Shown: piece by piece, positions 11,595 to 23,609 of the stretch | How the letters are laid out: every line of letters begins with the position of its first letter | How positions within the stretch are numbered: position 1 is the stretch's first letter | Assembly: GCA_973895155.1 (NCBI GenBank) | Contig: OZ316895.1 | Coordinates: 7,564,001-7,628,000 of the forward strand | Length of the DNA stretch: 64,000 nucleotides | Reading direction: 5' to 3' | From: Marsupella aquatica | Taxonomy: Eukaryota > Marchantiophyta | Translations under genes and position numbers: made by a program | Notes under the pieces: model-generated | Told to the model about the DNA's origin: nothing | Databases searched by the model: none | What the model saw: only the letters and a program-made list of their open reading frames with translations

Positions 11595-14500
11595 ATGAAG
11601 TTTGCAGTGAATGCGGTGAGCTCCGGAGCTAGAGTGGGGTCCTTGGTTTTGGGAGAACTGCAGCTGGAGACGCCTTGCCTGCTGTTGTTGACGAGGAAGG
11701 GCCTGCCGGCGTTCATCACCCCGGATCTTCTGGACGCTCTGCATCCTGATGCCTCGGCGTTGCAGATCAGCCCCGTTCATTTGTGCGTTTTCCTGTCTCC
11801 TCTACGCTCTCTTGTTATCCACTCTTTGTGGAGAACTTGGTCATTACTAGTGTGCTAGATAAGAGAATGCAATGTTCCTTCCAAATCCCAACATCTCAAT
11901 GTCCGCGGAAAATGAGTTCCGGTTCGTGTTCGATATGCAATAAATAGAATTCAAATGATCTTCTTGGAACGGTTTTAAAGGCAAGCAGCCAAGCTTCAAT
12001 GTCCAATAATTTCGTGCCGAATGTAAAAGAATTGTGCGAAATCGGCTTAATGAGCCCTTCATCAGGAGTTGCACAACCTCTAGTTCTCGGCGTGCATGGG
12101 TAAATGTTTTTGAAAGTAATCTGATTCAACTGAAACCTCTGCATAATTTATTGAATGTAGGATGTGGTAGATAAACCCTAGACCCCTGGATCTAGGTTTG
12201 ATTATCGCAACGTCTCTCAAACTAACTAGTAACCTGGTCGCTGAAATTTATCTGAACTTTTTCCTCTTAAATACTACATAACTGCGTCTCTTCTTCCCTC
12301 CCAATTTTCCCAATGTCTCGTTATCGAGTTACCAAGATGGGCATTTTGCAAGCGGAGCTGTTTCAGAACCGGGATGATAGTGTTTTCTCCGTGCAGTTTT
12401 TCACATAAGTTTAATCGCACGATATCATTCGCAAACTAGACTACTACTCAGGGTCCGCATCGATGTTATGGTCCTGAAGATTTCGAGTGTTCTAATAATA
12501 AAAAAGGATCAGCTTGGAGAACCCTTTTCGACAATATACTAGTTCCCAAAACAAGGTCTGATAACAATTAATTGTTCATAGCTGGGAGAATCCTTCTCTA
12601 GAGCTAGCCTATCATTCTGAAAAATTTTGAGTTTTCTAATGGTCAGTGGTGTTGCAACAGTGTGGACAACCCTTCACCCAGCATGGTAGCCGCAATTGGA
12701 GGTGCACACAAGATTTTGAGCCAGCCGAAGCGAGCCATTGTAGCGATTGCCCGCGATTCGCTTGGCCACGAGGCTGACGGAGAGAAGGGTACCAAATTTG
12801 GTGCAAGTTTTGAGACACCCAATGGGCGCCGCTTGGTACATTAAGAAGTCTTTTTCTTGTTATTGGATATCAATTTATGGAGAGTTTTTAGTTCTTGTGA
12901 ATGTGTCCGTATCTGTAATCTGCAAAACTCCGGGATTCAAATGGAGCCAAGTTGATTAACAATATGGCCACTTGTACAATTGTTTTTTCCTTTGTTTCAA
13001 AGTACGATCAGTAATATTGCAATGGAAGCATGAGCGTTCACACAATACCGCAACAGTATGACTTATATCATTATCTTTAGACCTGGGTTTAGGGTTTAAC
13101 GTGACGGCTGTCGAGCGAAATCAAGTGCATCCTTGGCAGTTGTAGGAATTTGTCATGTGAATCCCTTTGAACAGAGAATACAGGGAGAATAATGTCATTC
13201 TTAAGCACAACAGCGGAACTAAATGTAAGTTCTGCTGACAGATAACGCCTAAGATGTATATGGAGGCCTTGAATGCACTAAAACCAAATCTCTGGGCGGC
13301 TCTACCGGATGAAGTACCAGCATGGGCTACTGCAAAGCGCAACAGAGTATCAGTAGACCGGACGCTCCAGTGGTTGGATGAATGCCTCTCACTGCATGCT
13401 GTATGCTGCCCTTTCTTTCAACTCTATTTCCATGCTGCACGGAGCTGATCTATTTGAAGGATAATGCCTATCAAGGTGCCTTTGTGTGCCTCTTCTTTTC
13501 TGGCATAGATATGATATTCATTGATGAACGGTTTTTTCCAAAAGACTTCATAAGCCATTTTGGTTTGTAAGAGATCTCAGTCCTTGCAGTTCTCTTTTAG
13601 TTGTGCTGCTGGATTATCACCGGTCGTCACCCGTGATCTCAAATTCTTGGTACCAACCATTCAATGAGGTTCTAGCTAACACAGCTGGCTGTCTCAAAAG
13701 CCTTCTCATTGTCTCTTCTTTGCAACATGCAGGCCAACAATGACAATGTTCTTGGAGTAGTCGTCGGAGGGTCCAGCATAGATGAACGGAAGCGCTCGGC
13801 CCAAAGTACTGGTCTCCGTAATGTTTCAGGTAGTGACTCAAAAATAATCCAGCAGAGAGACGGAATAAGTAATGAATGACTTCTGGAATCCTGGCTGGTT
13901 GGAATCTTACTGTAAAGGGTGACATCCTTCATCCCCTGATATTAGAGATTTATAGTGGGTATTTACAGTTAAAGGGCACCGATGGTCATCAATTTTAACT
14001 GTAAGCCCAAAATGTAGAGACCCTAGAGCTTTGAGTGAACAGCTGCGGTCTTTTCAGAACTGCTCCATCGTATTAATGGATTTCCGCTATGTCTCTCGCC
14101 AGTAGTATGAATGAATTACCCTCGAAATATAGAAGTAGGAAACTGTAAGAATTTAGAAACTTACTCACCACTTGAAAAAGCTGTGCAAGTCCTGTCAACA
14201 GAACGGTCAGAGTATTGAACATTAGGGAGTACGCCATTTTTATCAACCTTAGGGAGCAGCTTCGATAGATTCAGGCTTTAAAATAGTGGCTTTTCTCCTA
14301 AGTTCCCTTAGAATTCAGCGTGCCTCACAGAGACATTCTCGTGTGCATGGACTCAACCACGGGTAAATCGGCTCTGATGTGTTTCAGGATATTCTCTGGG
14401 TGGATTTGGACTCGGTGAAAATCCTGAAGACCGAGGGTCACTTCTAGAAACTGCCATTGTATGGCCACATATTTTAGTAGGCTTGAACTGAGTGGCGCTG

Positions 14501-16022
14501 CTTTATTGTGACGCTTTTCGTTACAAGATGAACATTTGGATAGGCCATCGTAATGGTGATCTAGGCTAGTTAGGAGACAGTCAGATGACTCATTGTTGTG
14601 CTTCTTACTTCTCGCAGACAAATTTGCCGGCAGATAAAATACGTCATGTCAGTGGCCTGGGCATGCCTGGTGAGTCTCTCTTGGCAAATTGCAAATTCGG
14701 TGACTTATTGTGTCTGCATCTGCATAGCCCAAATGAATGAATAGTGAGAAATATTCTAAGACGGCCCGTGCCTTGTTGTCATGATCCCGGAGCTGTGTTA
14801 TTTCACTCAGTCATGAAGAGTGTTTTTAGCTTCATCCTGGTTCTCTTCTAGTTTGTTCCTCCGTCAAAGACTTTCACTAGCGTGAACTAACGCGGATGAG
14901 AGGTTTCAAAAGAGGGTTTTTTGGTGCAAAAATTGAGTTTGGTGTTGTTGCTGTTTGCTTTATTTGCAGAAGAGGTGCTTCACGCGGTCTCATTTGGCGT
15001 TGACCTTTTTGACAGCACGTATCCAGCTCCTTAATGTACCTTACGCCTATTGTCTGAATGGATCTTCAACGCTTTCTGTTGAGTTAAGCAAATTTTACAA
15101 GCAAATTCAAACTTAACGTATTGATCAGTTATCCTCACATGCTCACTATGGGAGGTTTTGCAATGACCTTTCCTTTGAGTATGGAAGAAAAAAATGGCTA
15201 CATCAGCAGTAATACATCTTGCGAGGAACGAGCCGATGCTGGTGCTGATTCTGCAAAAATTAATCTGTTTTCTGTTACTCATAGGTATGGCTTGTATTGC
15301 TTCAGTCGTGTAGCTAAAGATGAAGTATACATAACCTTGACTGGTCCTTCTCTAAGAGACTGTCGTCATGCAATGCAGTGCACACGCAACTACACGCATG
15401 GAGGTCAATCCATGGCATATAATGAGTGGATACTATCATTCTTATGAAGCTTCTTATGACTCTATTTTCATTTTCGCTTTTGAGGCATTTGGTGGCGACT
15501 CAGTGGTCGGACAGCCAAGCGCCTTGGCACAGATAATGCATTTTAAAGAAATTGTCTGTTGTTTGCAGAAACGATGTCTCTCCAATATTGAAAGGCTGTC
15601 AGTGTTATGCATGTCGTAAACATACGCGAGCATATATCCACCATCTACTCAATGTGCATGAAATGCTGGCCCAGACCCTACTTGACATGTAGGTCGCATT
15701 TTTTCCACAAAACATTTACTTCAGTCGTCAATTGAATTCTATTTGTGTTATATCAGATTCATGTCTTCTGTGAAGGGTGGCCTCCTGAACTTACAGCCTA
15801 GGGCATAGCATGCTCAACTGGACTTCATTCTATGAGAATGTGAGTACATACTAATGAGAGTATTGGATCCGTTGCAGACACAACTACCATCATTATTTAA
15901 ACTTCTTCCAGGCTATAAGGGAAGCTGTTGCCAAAGACAACTTCGAAAAGTTTAGGCACTGGTTCATCAGCCAAAGACGAGATATTGTGCTGTCTGTTGC
16001 TCTTACAGCAAATAAAATATAA
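11595..16022 (+). CDS. QTRT2: queuine tRNA-ribosyltransferase accessory subunit 2, complete, ten exons
   Basis: Exons: 11595-11782, 12661-12835, 13242-13400, 13733-13829, 14388-14458, 14618-14669, 14970-15018, 15129-15284, 15569-15688, 15878-16022. All junctions are GT/AG and in phase, giving 403 residues, close to the roughly 415 of human QTRT2. The product is the non-catalytic partner of QTRT1. The eukaryotic heterodimer swaps guanine for queuine at position 34 of GUN-anticodon tRNAs. Supporting motifs: the N-terminus MKFAVNAVSSGARVGSL, GASFETPNGRRL, DEVPAW, VVVGGSSIDERKR, HVSGLGMPEE, GVDLFDSTYP and the zinc site CQCYAC with downstream histidines (HTRAYIHHLLNVHE). The exon 1 start fits the conserved N-terminus although the frame is open upstream. 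Nothing looks broken. The alternative, a catalytic TGT, is less likely because the N-terminal and ETP-region pattern is that of the accessory subunit. Confidence 0.93.
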
Positions 16023-19000
16023 TTTTTTGTCAGATGGCGGACTTTTTGTGACTAGTCTCGATTTTGTCAAATGATCTTCCTATCACTACCCATGCAGTAG
16101 CAATAGTGCCGTCTTGGATTGAGTAGAGTCGTTAAGATTGTCCAAAATAATTGGAGCCAACCAAATTCATTATTGAAGCGCAAGGCTTTTAAGCATCGCA
16201 TATTGCACTTAACTACACTAAACCTTGGAGACCAGGTTGGGCATCAGTGAATCAGGTTGTGCTAAGTTTCAACGACAGGGAGCTTACACAAGTCATTGAA
16301 ATATGAATTGACGTCGCAAGTGCACCCTACATCCCATCAGAGACCCAGAATGCAAATCCTGCATCCATTTCAAGTCTTGAGTTACTAGTGCGTTCCGCTT
16401 CCACTCCCCTCATCACTCTATAAGGTATACCAGACCACAGAATGCAATCTTGGGACATATGCCGGTTGACAGTCTGGATATTAATATTGTGAGTTAATTG
16501 TATTGCATCCGAGCACGGTGCAGTCTATGCTGGCCACCATTCTGAATTTAAGTCCATCCCTTTTCACCACTGACAGTTTGCCTCACCACCCGCCTCACCA
16601 TCGTCCTTCAAAGCTCAATTTATCGCTTACTTAACCACGGTGATGCATTTTCCTCATTTTCAGTACTTTCACCACGTCAGATTAAATCAATCGCTCGGTT
16701 CTTGCTCTGAAATCCTTATGTAACTCAGAAAAGAGAATATTGTACATATGTCAATGACGGCATCACAGTCATGAAGGAGCTGAACAATGAAGAGATGTGG
16801 GTGGACGTGGACATGTGCCATTGTACCAGGCGCAAGAGCATGGACGAATGAATGATGTAATTAGTACAACAATATGAACTGTTTCCGAATTTGGTGTACT
16901 CTTATGAACATTGTGGATGGACGAAATTAAAGTCTTCATGCAATCCTATAGACACCCACGTGAGTGAAATGACCCGAAGGCCGTAGAAAAACACAGTGGA
17001 GAGTGGCAGGTGGTGGGCCTAGAAGAAACCCACTGTGAAGCATGATTGTAGGGTGTCGCCAGACTTGATCGGCTCATCATTCACGGGCGTGTCTTCTTTC
17101 CAGCCTGTTTCTATTCGCGGCAAGCGCAGCCGGCTTGCAAGAGGATGATGTTGCCGTCAAGTCACACAGCCCACATGATTGCGGCACTGTCTCATACTCT
17201 CATCTCATTGTATTTCCCAACCTTGCGGGGTCTTATTAGTACGGGACTAGAATGTGAATTGATAGCCCTTGCCCGTGTGCTTTGTCAGGAATCAGGATGG
17301 TTATCCCAGTAACGACGTGATTGCGGAGGTGGCCTACTCCTTAATTAGTGGGTTGCGCATCTTCTAGTAGGGGCTCAGATCGCCGAAGTTCACGAGACAT
17401 GTAGGGAACCTAGGTACTACAGCTTCCGCAGCATCATTTTACTGTCGTCTGTCAATTGTACGACTACAGCAACTAAATCATAGCTAGGCCAAAGAGTTCT
17501 CGTCTATGACTAGCGACAACGAAAGACCACATGTCTTGCTTTTAGGACGAGAACTTTTAGCCACTAATGTTACCGTCCGAGAAGTACAGTAATTGCCAGA
17601 TGGTGATTGACATCAGATTTTCACAGATTACAACCTTGGCTTGGCGTTCAGTGTCTGACATAAGATCTAGAGAAGGTAGACTTTTGAGGACTTGTAGACT
17701 GTTAAACGCAATGTTGATGTCTTAATACACCTGTAGTCGTTGATCACACGAGGAGAGCACCTCACCATCTTATCCATTTCGTTCATCCATTTCCGTTTTG
17801 GCTACAGAACTATGTAGCAACTGTATCACCACCTCAAGCTAACAGTAAAGATTAAGAAGTTCTGATGCGGGGCAAACTTTCGCTTCTGCAAATTCCATCC
17901 ATTCTACTGGATAGCCTCCTAAAATTTCCTGAAGATTTCAGGACTGTACAAAATTGTTATGTGCTGATTATTTAATTTCCTGGCTCCAGATTTTGCCATC
18001 TTTGTACCCGGCGTGCGGAGAAGAGGAGGACTTCCTCTACATTCTGTCGTTACGTTGGCTTCTGTTTTCTCTGTCTCAAATCTCATTTGTGACTTTCAAA
18101 TCCAGAAACCAACTCTACTGTCCATGAGCCCATGGCATTCCTAGACACTTTCAATCAACCACTTGTGGGAGAGGAAGACAACATCTTAGAGTGGCTCTTG
18201 AGCTACATTCAGCTGTATTTTTACCTTTTTCATATCATGGTTCTCGAAGGAGGCTGATTAGCCCGAAGCAGATTGTGTAGTACGACTACCTTGAAAGTAG
18301 GAAGGTCGATATATATAGAGAGCTCTATATTAGGGTAGTACAGTCAAGTAGATACTTTGCCTCCACGAAAGAAAGACTTGTGGCTACCACCCTCGTGCTG
18401 CGTTAGCTGGCCAGCGTCTTCGGACGAAGCGATCTCTTGCATCTATTAATGAAAGGCTTCACCTTTCTATCTTGAATCCGGCATGAAATTGGAGAAACGT
18501 TATTACAGGAAGTATTTTTGCTTAGGCAATATATCTTTCGGGCTGGGCAGGACGGGCCATCAGCAGCTGCTCAAAATCGAAAATCCGATTTAAAGTTAGT
18601 CGCTGCTGAAGAGTACTTTCCTAGCTATCCTCCATGTCGAACAATAGTTAATCCGCTGTACTCGGGAACTGAATTCGTTATGGATCAGCTGGTACTAAAT
18701 GTCACATGCTGCAACGTTGAGTTGCGTCAGTAGGTGTCATCGCCTTGCGCCGGCATGATTCGCGGCTTACATGGGTTGTTTTACCTACCACTCGTAAGAA
18801 ACCTACTGCCGCCATTAGGATAGATATGCCACATGAAAGTGTCAACTAGCAAGCTGGGCTTGTTCATTTATATGCACTTTCCGTCTTGTACCATCAACTA
18901 GAGGACTGTATTGTGCAGGTCTCCGAGCCCAAAAGCTTCGTATCTGTCCGTGAGACGATGGGAAGGGAATTGAACTTTGTCCAAATTTCGGTTGGGTGGA

Positions 19001-20890
19001 CAAATCTTGAGAGATCAGCGTCCCAAGGCCCTCTGCATTTTCGTAACCTCGAGCAGGAAACCTTCCCGGGTGTCGCTGTCCCATGGTGTGGCGTCATAAC
19101 AATTATCTACACTGTCTCTGACTGAGTGCAAGGAATTCTGATACTAGAGAACGTAGGGATAAAGCTCGGCTCGTTCGTTATAAGTCCAAAGAGGATGGAT
19201 CATATCCAAGGCGTGCATCGTCAGTTCGGAAAGACAAGTAATTCCTCACGTAAAAGTATTATCGGTATATGATCAAGGCTGAGAGGCAAGGAGGTAAGCA
19301 AGGTACCGTACTACCTTGCGGATTCTAGTCCATTCAATGCTCGGCCCATGTTCGCTGCATGCAGTGCAGTACGTACCTACAATGGAACCAAGCAGCTCGT
19401 TAGGGTGCACGCCTGCTCGGCATTTTGAAGACACGAAAATGGCAGAAGTAGATTCCATCTATTTGAATTGAACTCATCTCCCTCACTGGGATAAAAAGCG
19501 CGTCCATGATGAAAGCTGTCCATTGCCATCCACTGGGTTTTTATTGCCTAATAAAAGCACTGTTCAAGGCAGAACAATGAATTCAGTTATGCTGGAATTG
19601 CATTAATTTGTGAAGCTACCCAAACCATTTCCCCACTCACACTGAAGATAACCTAGCTACATACAATCCACGCATCGCTAGAGATATTCTAATCCAAGGG
19701 CCAAGAAGGGACCGTTAGACCACCCGAGGACTCGAGAAAGAATCACACGGGAAAAGTCTCCAGAGCGCTCCACATAAAGAACCCGAACCGTAGGACCTAA
19801 AGAATTAAGTACAAATTGAGTCATGCACAGATGCCGTGACTCTCAATAGACGTACAACCTCTAAATTGTTTCATTGCTCCGATTTCGGTCCGTCATCCCA
19901 GCTCCGGGTCATAGCCAAATATATCCCAAGTCTAGAACTCCAAACACAGATGGAGGGATGGAGAGTGGAAGGAGCTCACGGCACTGACAAGAATTTCGAG
20001 GACATGAAGTCAGAGGTCGCATCACACTCGAGTGCAACTTCTGTGTGCACATCTAAAGTTGCTCTCGGAATGAGCTCATTGGGCATCACAGCCTATTTTG
20101 CCTTGCCATTGAATTGAAGAATGCACATCTGATCATAGTGGAAACCAATTGGCCTCTGGTGCATTGTTGATGTGGTAAAATTGTTCTTTTCATTGCAGCA
20201 ATTTGCATCTTCCTTGTATGATCGAGGAAATGTGCTTTCGGTGACAGCTGAGTTGGCATTCAATTCTCTCAGTGATAAGTTTTGAGAAAACGAAGCTTTC
20301 ATAGCTAGGACACGGTGCAAATCTGGAGCTCTGGCTAGCTCCTTGTGTCGTAATTTGTGGGTCTCTGTCAAATTCCATACGGCAGATCGTCCGTTTGCTC
20401 GACATCAATCAGTTGAACCACGAAGAACTGGACGGACCGGTCATCAAAAGAAACCATCGTACAGATTTAAAAAACCCATATTACACTCGACGTATAGAGT
20501 AACCAGGGCGTGTCAAACTATTGCACTAAGCGCAAATATTTCAAATCATCTATGTTTGCAAAGCCATTCTAAATGGCAATATCTATTTGCGCGAAATCAT
20601 TTATAACCTTGTCTTCATGATTGAATTAGCTAGGCCATTTTATTCAAAGCTCATGTTTGCTTTTTAGAAACAAATCTGTGTAACCACTTCTCAAGTTTGA
20701 TGAATCACTTTCAATAGAAGTCTATGTTTATGCTCTTCAATAAATCTGCAAATTATTTGTCACCTCATTTCATAGTTTGTTGAATCATGCTTAGTCCCGT
20801 GTTTCTCTTGCTTTTTGTTCATGAATCATTTGTGAGGTCTTAATCATGCTCCTGTCCCAAGCTGTGTTTGTTGTAGCGTACTTATGACTT
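16023..20890. other. long intergenic region
   Basis: Nearly 5 kb on the 3' side of QTRT2 in which I cannot support a gene. Several ORFs of 60-95 codons occur on both strands (for example near 18.5, 18.9, 19.8 and 20.3 kb), but none has recognisable motifs or splice partners. A non-coding RNA or a weakly conserved small gene cannot be excluded. Confidence 0.4.
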
Positions 20891-20959
20891 GTGAATCGTG
20901 CTTCACCTCACAAACTTATTTTGCGTCCCTGTTTGTCTCTGGTGTGCAAAGATCACGAT

Positions 20960-23600
20960 GGACGTTCAAGAGAGGTATTTCAAGTGGACAACAAGGAAAT
21001 TGATGATAGTAGTGATAGTAGTAGTGACGACAATTCTACTATTGACCTAGACGTGCAGCTCTTTGTCATATTGGCAACAGCCATGAAAGCTTACTTGACT
21101 ATGATGGAGTCCTTTGAGCCAACAGAACTTTCTTGTGAGAACCACACTTATGTGATCCACAATTTTTGCCGGTACTGAATGTGATTTACTCACAAGACAC
21201 ATTGCCACTTGTAGCAGTTTAAGGATTTGACAAATTTCACACCTGAGGAATTTGAAGAACTATCCTGTCTAGTATGTTGGACATTCTTGCAATATGCAAG
21301 ATCCTCAGGCAGACAGTCATGCTATTTCCGGCAGCCCATGTAAATTGTCACCTGAACAACTGGTTGGATGAGTTTTGTGCTTTATTTGAAGCACGACAAC
21401 ACAGTGAACTTTCATGTAAGTAGTTGGAATTAATTGGTGTGACAATGCCTTGTTTGTGGCTACCTATGTCAATCAGGTAATCGCTAAGGAGATTAGAATG
21501 ATGGTCATCTCAGGAGGAGCAAAGATCTTTAGGGCAGGAACAAGAAGCCTTAAAGTATGAGTCCAAGGCCCAAATTCTTTTTTCTAAATTTTTATGATTT
21601 TCCAAAATATCATACAAAAACAAAGGCAAACATCATCATATATTTTAAACTTTTACTCATTGCTTTTCACAACACAATTGAAACACAGCTTTAGATAGAA
21701 ATTTCTTAATAATTGATATTTATGTATTATTATGCAAAACAAGTCTCAATTTTAGAGTTTGGGTTCAAAGCTCATAGGCAATTTAAATTGTCTTAGAGAA
21801 ATAATGTTCTTTTGGATTGAATAAGTAATCAACAAGCACAATCAGTGAATCACATGCCTTTGCTCGCCAAAAATCAGCACCCAATCATCCCTAACAACCT
21901 ATTGCTAATTGTTAATTATGCATCGCCCTTTGCCTTCTGGTGCTCACATGCCGTCGCTTGCCGATTGCTCTCGATCATAGCTCGCCCATTGTAGCTCACC
22001 ACTTGCCGATCAAGGATTGTTGCTTACTCAACTTTGTCATTTGCCCTCTTGAATCTTCAGCTTTATGAATCCAAAAGCTTCATGAATTCGTGAATTCAAG
22101 CTCTGTTGAAAATTCCTAAACTTTGATGCTTAGATTTTTTTCATGAATTCATGAAAAGGAATCAGGTATAAAAGTTAAAGAATCCTAAAAAGAACCCAAG
22201 AAAGACAAGAAAACACTAAAAGATGGTTTTAAAAATATCACTCAAGCCAAAAAAATTGACAAAAAACATGGTGCCATAAAAACAAAGAGACTTATGATTA
22301 AGATTGATTGATTGCCCCAAAAGTCAAATGCACTAACTCAAATAAAGACAAAGAGATAACATAAAAGATTACTTTGCAATAAAGGACAAGAAAGTTACAC
22401 TAACTTCACTAAAGACAAAGAGACTTATTATAAAGATTAGTAAAATGTTTTAATTTTATTCACAAAACCTTGGAATAAGAAACTAAGAATGATTGTTTTC
22501 CTCTAATTGAACTTGAGTATTCCAAACTAGGAATATACGTAAACTTTGGAGATTTGGAAATGAGTGAGTAGGGAACCATTGTAAGTTGAGTTTTTTTAGA
22601 TTTGAAGACATGAAAAATTATTAATTCATGAATTCATGGACCATTTGTTAAAAAGGGTTTAAGAATATTTATTTCATAATTGGTTTTGTGTGAGTTAGTT
22701 CAATGACAAACAATCAAATTCAAAATTCATTTGTAATTTCTAATATAAATTTCAAGTGTATTGAATATTTTTTATTCTAGTAAATTTTAAGATGGTATTT
22801 TAGGGATAAATTACTCAAAAGATCTCTTGAACGTGTGTAAGCAAAAATTGTAAGTATACAAAACAAATGATATGGAGATTATGTTTGTTGTGGTGACCTA
22901 TTTTGTGTTTCTCAGTACTGAAACAATAATATTTTGAGATTTTTAAAAAAAATTACTAGAGTTTGAGCTTATTACTCATTGTTTTTGGCTCCTTGTTCAG
23001 GTCATTCCTTAGTTTTTAGGTCGTATTGGCATTGTGGATAGAACTCTTGTTAAAATTAAAAGACCTTTTGAGGATCCTAGACATAAGAGCCTGCATAAGA
23101 GATGGTACCAGGGTGTGTTGCATAAATTCAACCGTGGTAGTTGATCACAATGGTTTGTTCATCTTCATACATTCAAGATATCCAAGATCGTTTCATGATT
23201 GCACAATTTTACAGAATTCTTGGGTTGAAGCAAGCTTCCAAAATTTATTTGTGAACACTAGAGAATATTGGGAGTTTCTTATGGGTGATTTAGGCTATAA
23301 AAGAATGGAGGCTCACTATATTCTGAGTTATCGCAACAAAACTGAAATTTTCACTTTGTGAGTCCCTCGTGGAGCAGTCAGATCATTTAATAAGGTGCAT
23401 GCAGAGTACAGAGTACAAGTGCAGTGGGGAATTAGTGGATTGAAGATTAAATGACATTGTCTGCAAAAATAGTGGGGCCTTTGTAGGCCCATATTCAAAG
23501 TTAGATTTTCATCTACGACCCTCCTTACAAATTTTATTGATTTCACAGACGTAGACAAAATATGGATGGACACGTGGTAGACCCTAGGAGCCATGCCAAA
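20960..23600 (+). pseudogene. decayed PIF/Harbinger-type (DDE_4) transposase
   Basis: Pieces in order match the plant PIF/Harbinger transposase pattern. An acidic leader lies near 20990-21060. At 21220-21340 the helix-turn-helix part includes FTPEEFEELSCLVC. At 21340-21420 KLSPEQ and FVLYLKHDNTVNF are read only by changing frame. At 21430-21560 NWCDNALFVATYVNQVIAKE and SSQEEQRSLGQE follow. After a 1.4-kb AT-rich gap, 23005-23350 gives GIVDRTLVKIKRPFEDPRHK, VVVDHNGLFIFIHSRYP, SFHDCTILQNS and MGDLGYKRM, covering parts of the DDE core. At 23360-23460 AVRSFNKVHAEYRVQVQWGISG matches the C-terminal part. The active enzyme would cut and paste DNA with 3-bp target duplications. Several frameshifts and stops make this copy dead. 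Terminal inverted repeats were not located. Confidence 0.8.
21565..22995. other. AT-rich intron or insertion splitting the Harbinger transposase
   Basis: About 1.4 kb of strongly AT-rich DNA separates the two halves of the transposase. It begins at a donor-like GTATGAGT near 21557 and ends at an acceptor-like TTGTTCAG near 23001, so it could be an intron of the original transposase gene. It could also be a later insertion; no duplicated target site is clear. No coding content is seen. Confidence 0.5.
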
Positions 23601-23609
23601 GAGATACGG

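Noticed and set aside
10943-11780. Overlapping ORFs on both strands upstream of QTRT2
   Set aside because: GC-rich promoter/5' region; no conserved motif, and frames are not continued by splice sites.
18518-20117. Several 60-93 codon ORFs downstream of QTRT2
   Set aside because: Composition and overlap on both strands suggest chance; nothing recognisable was found.
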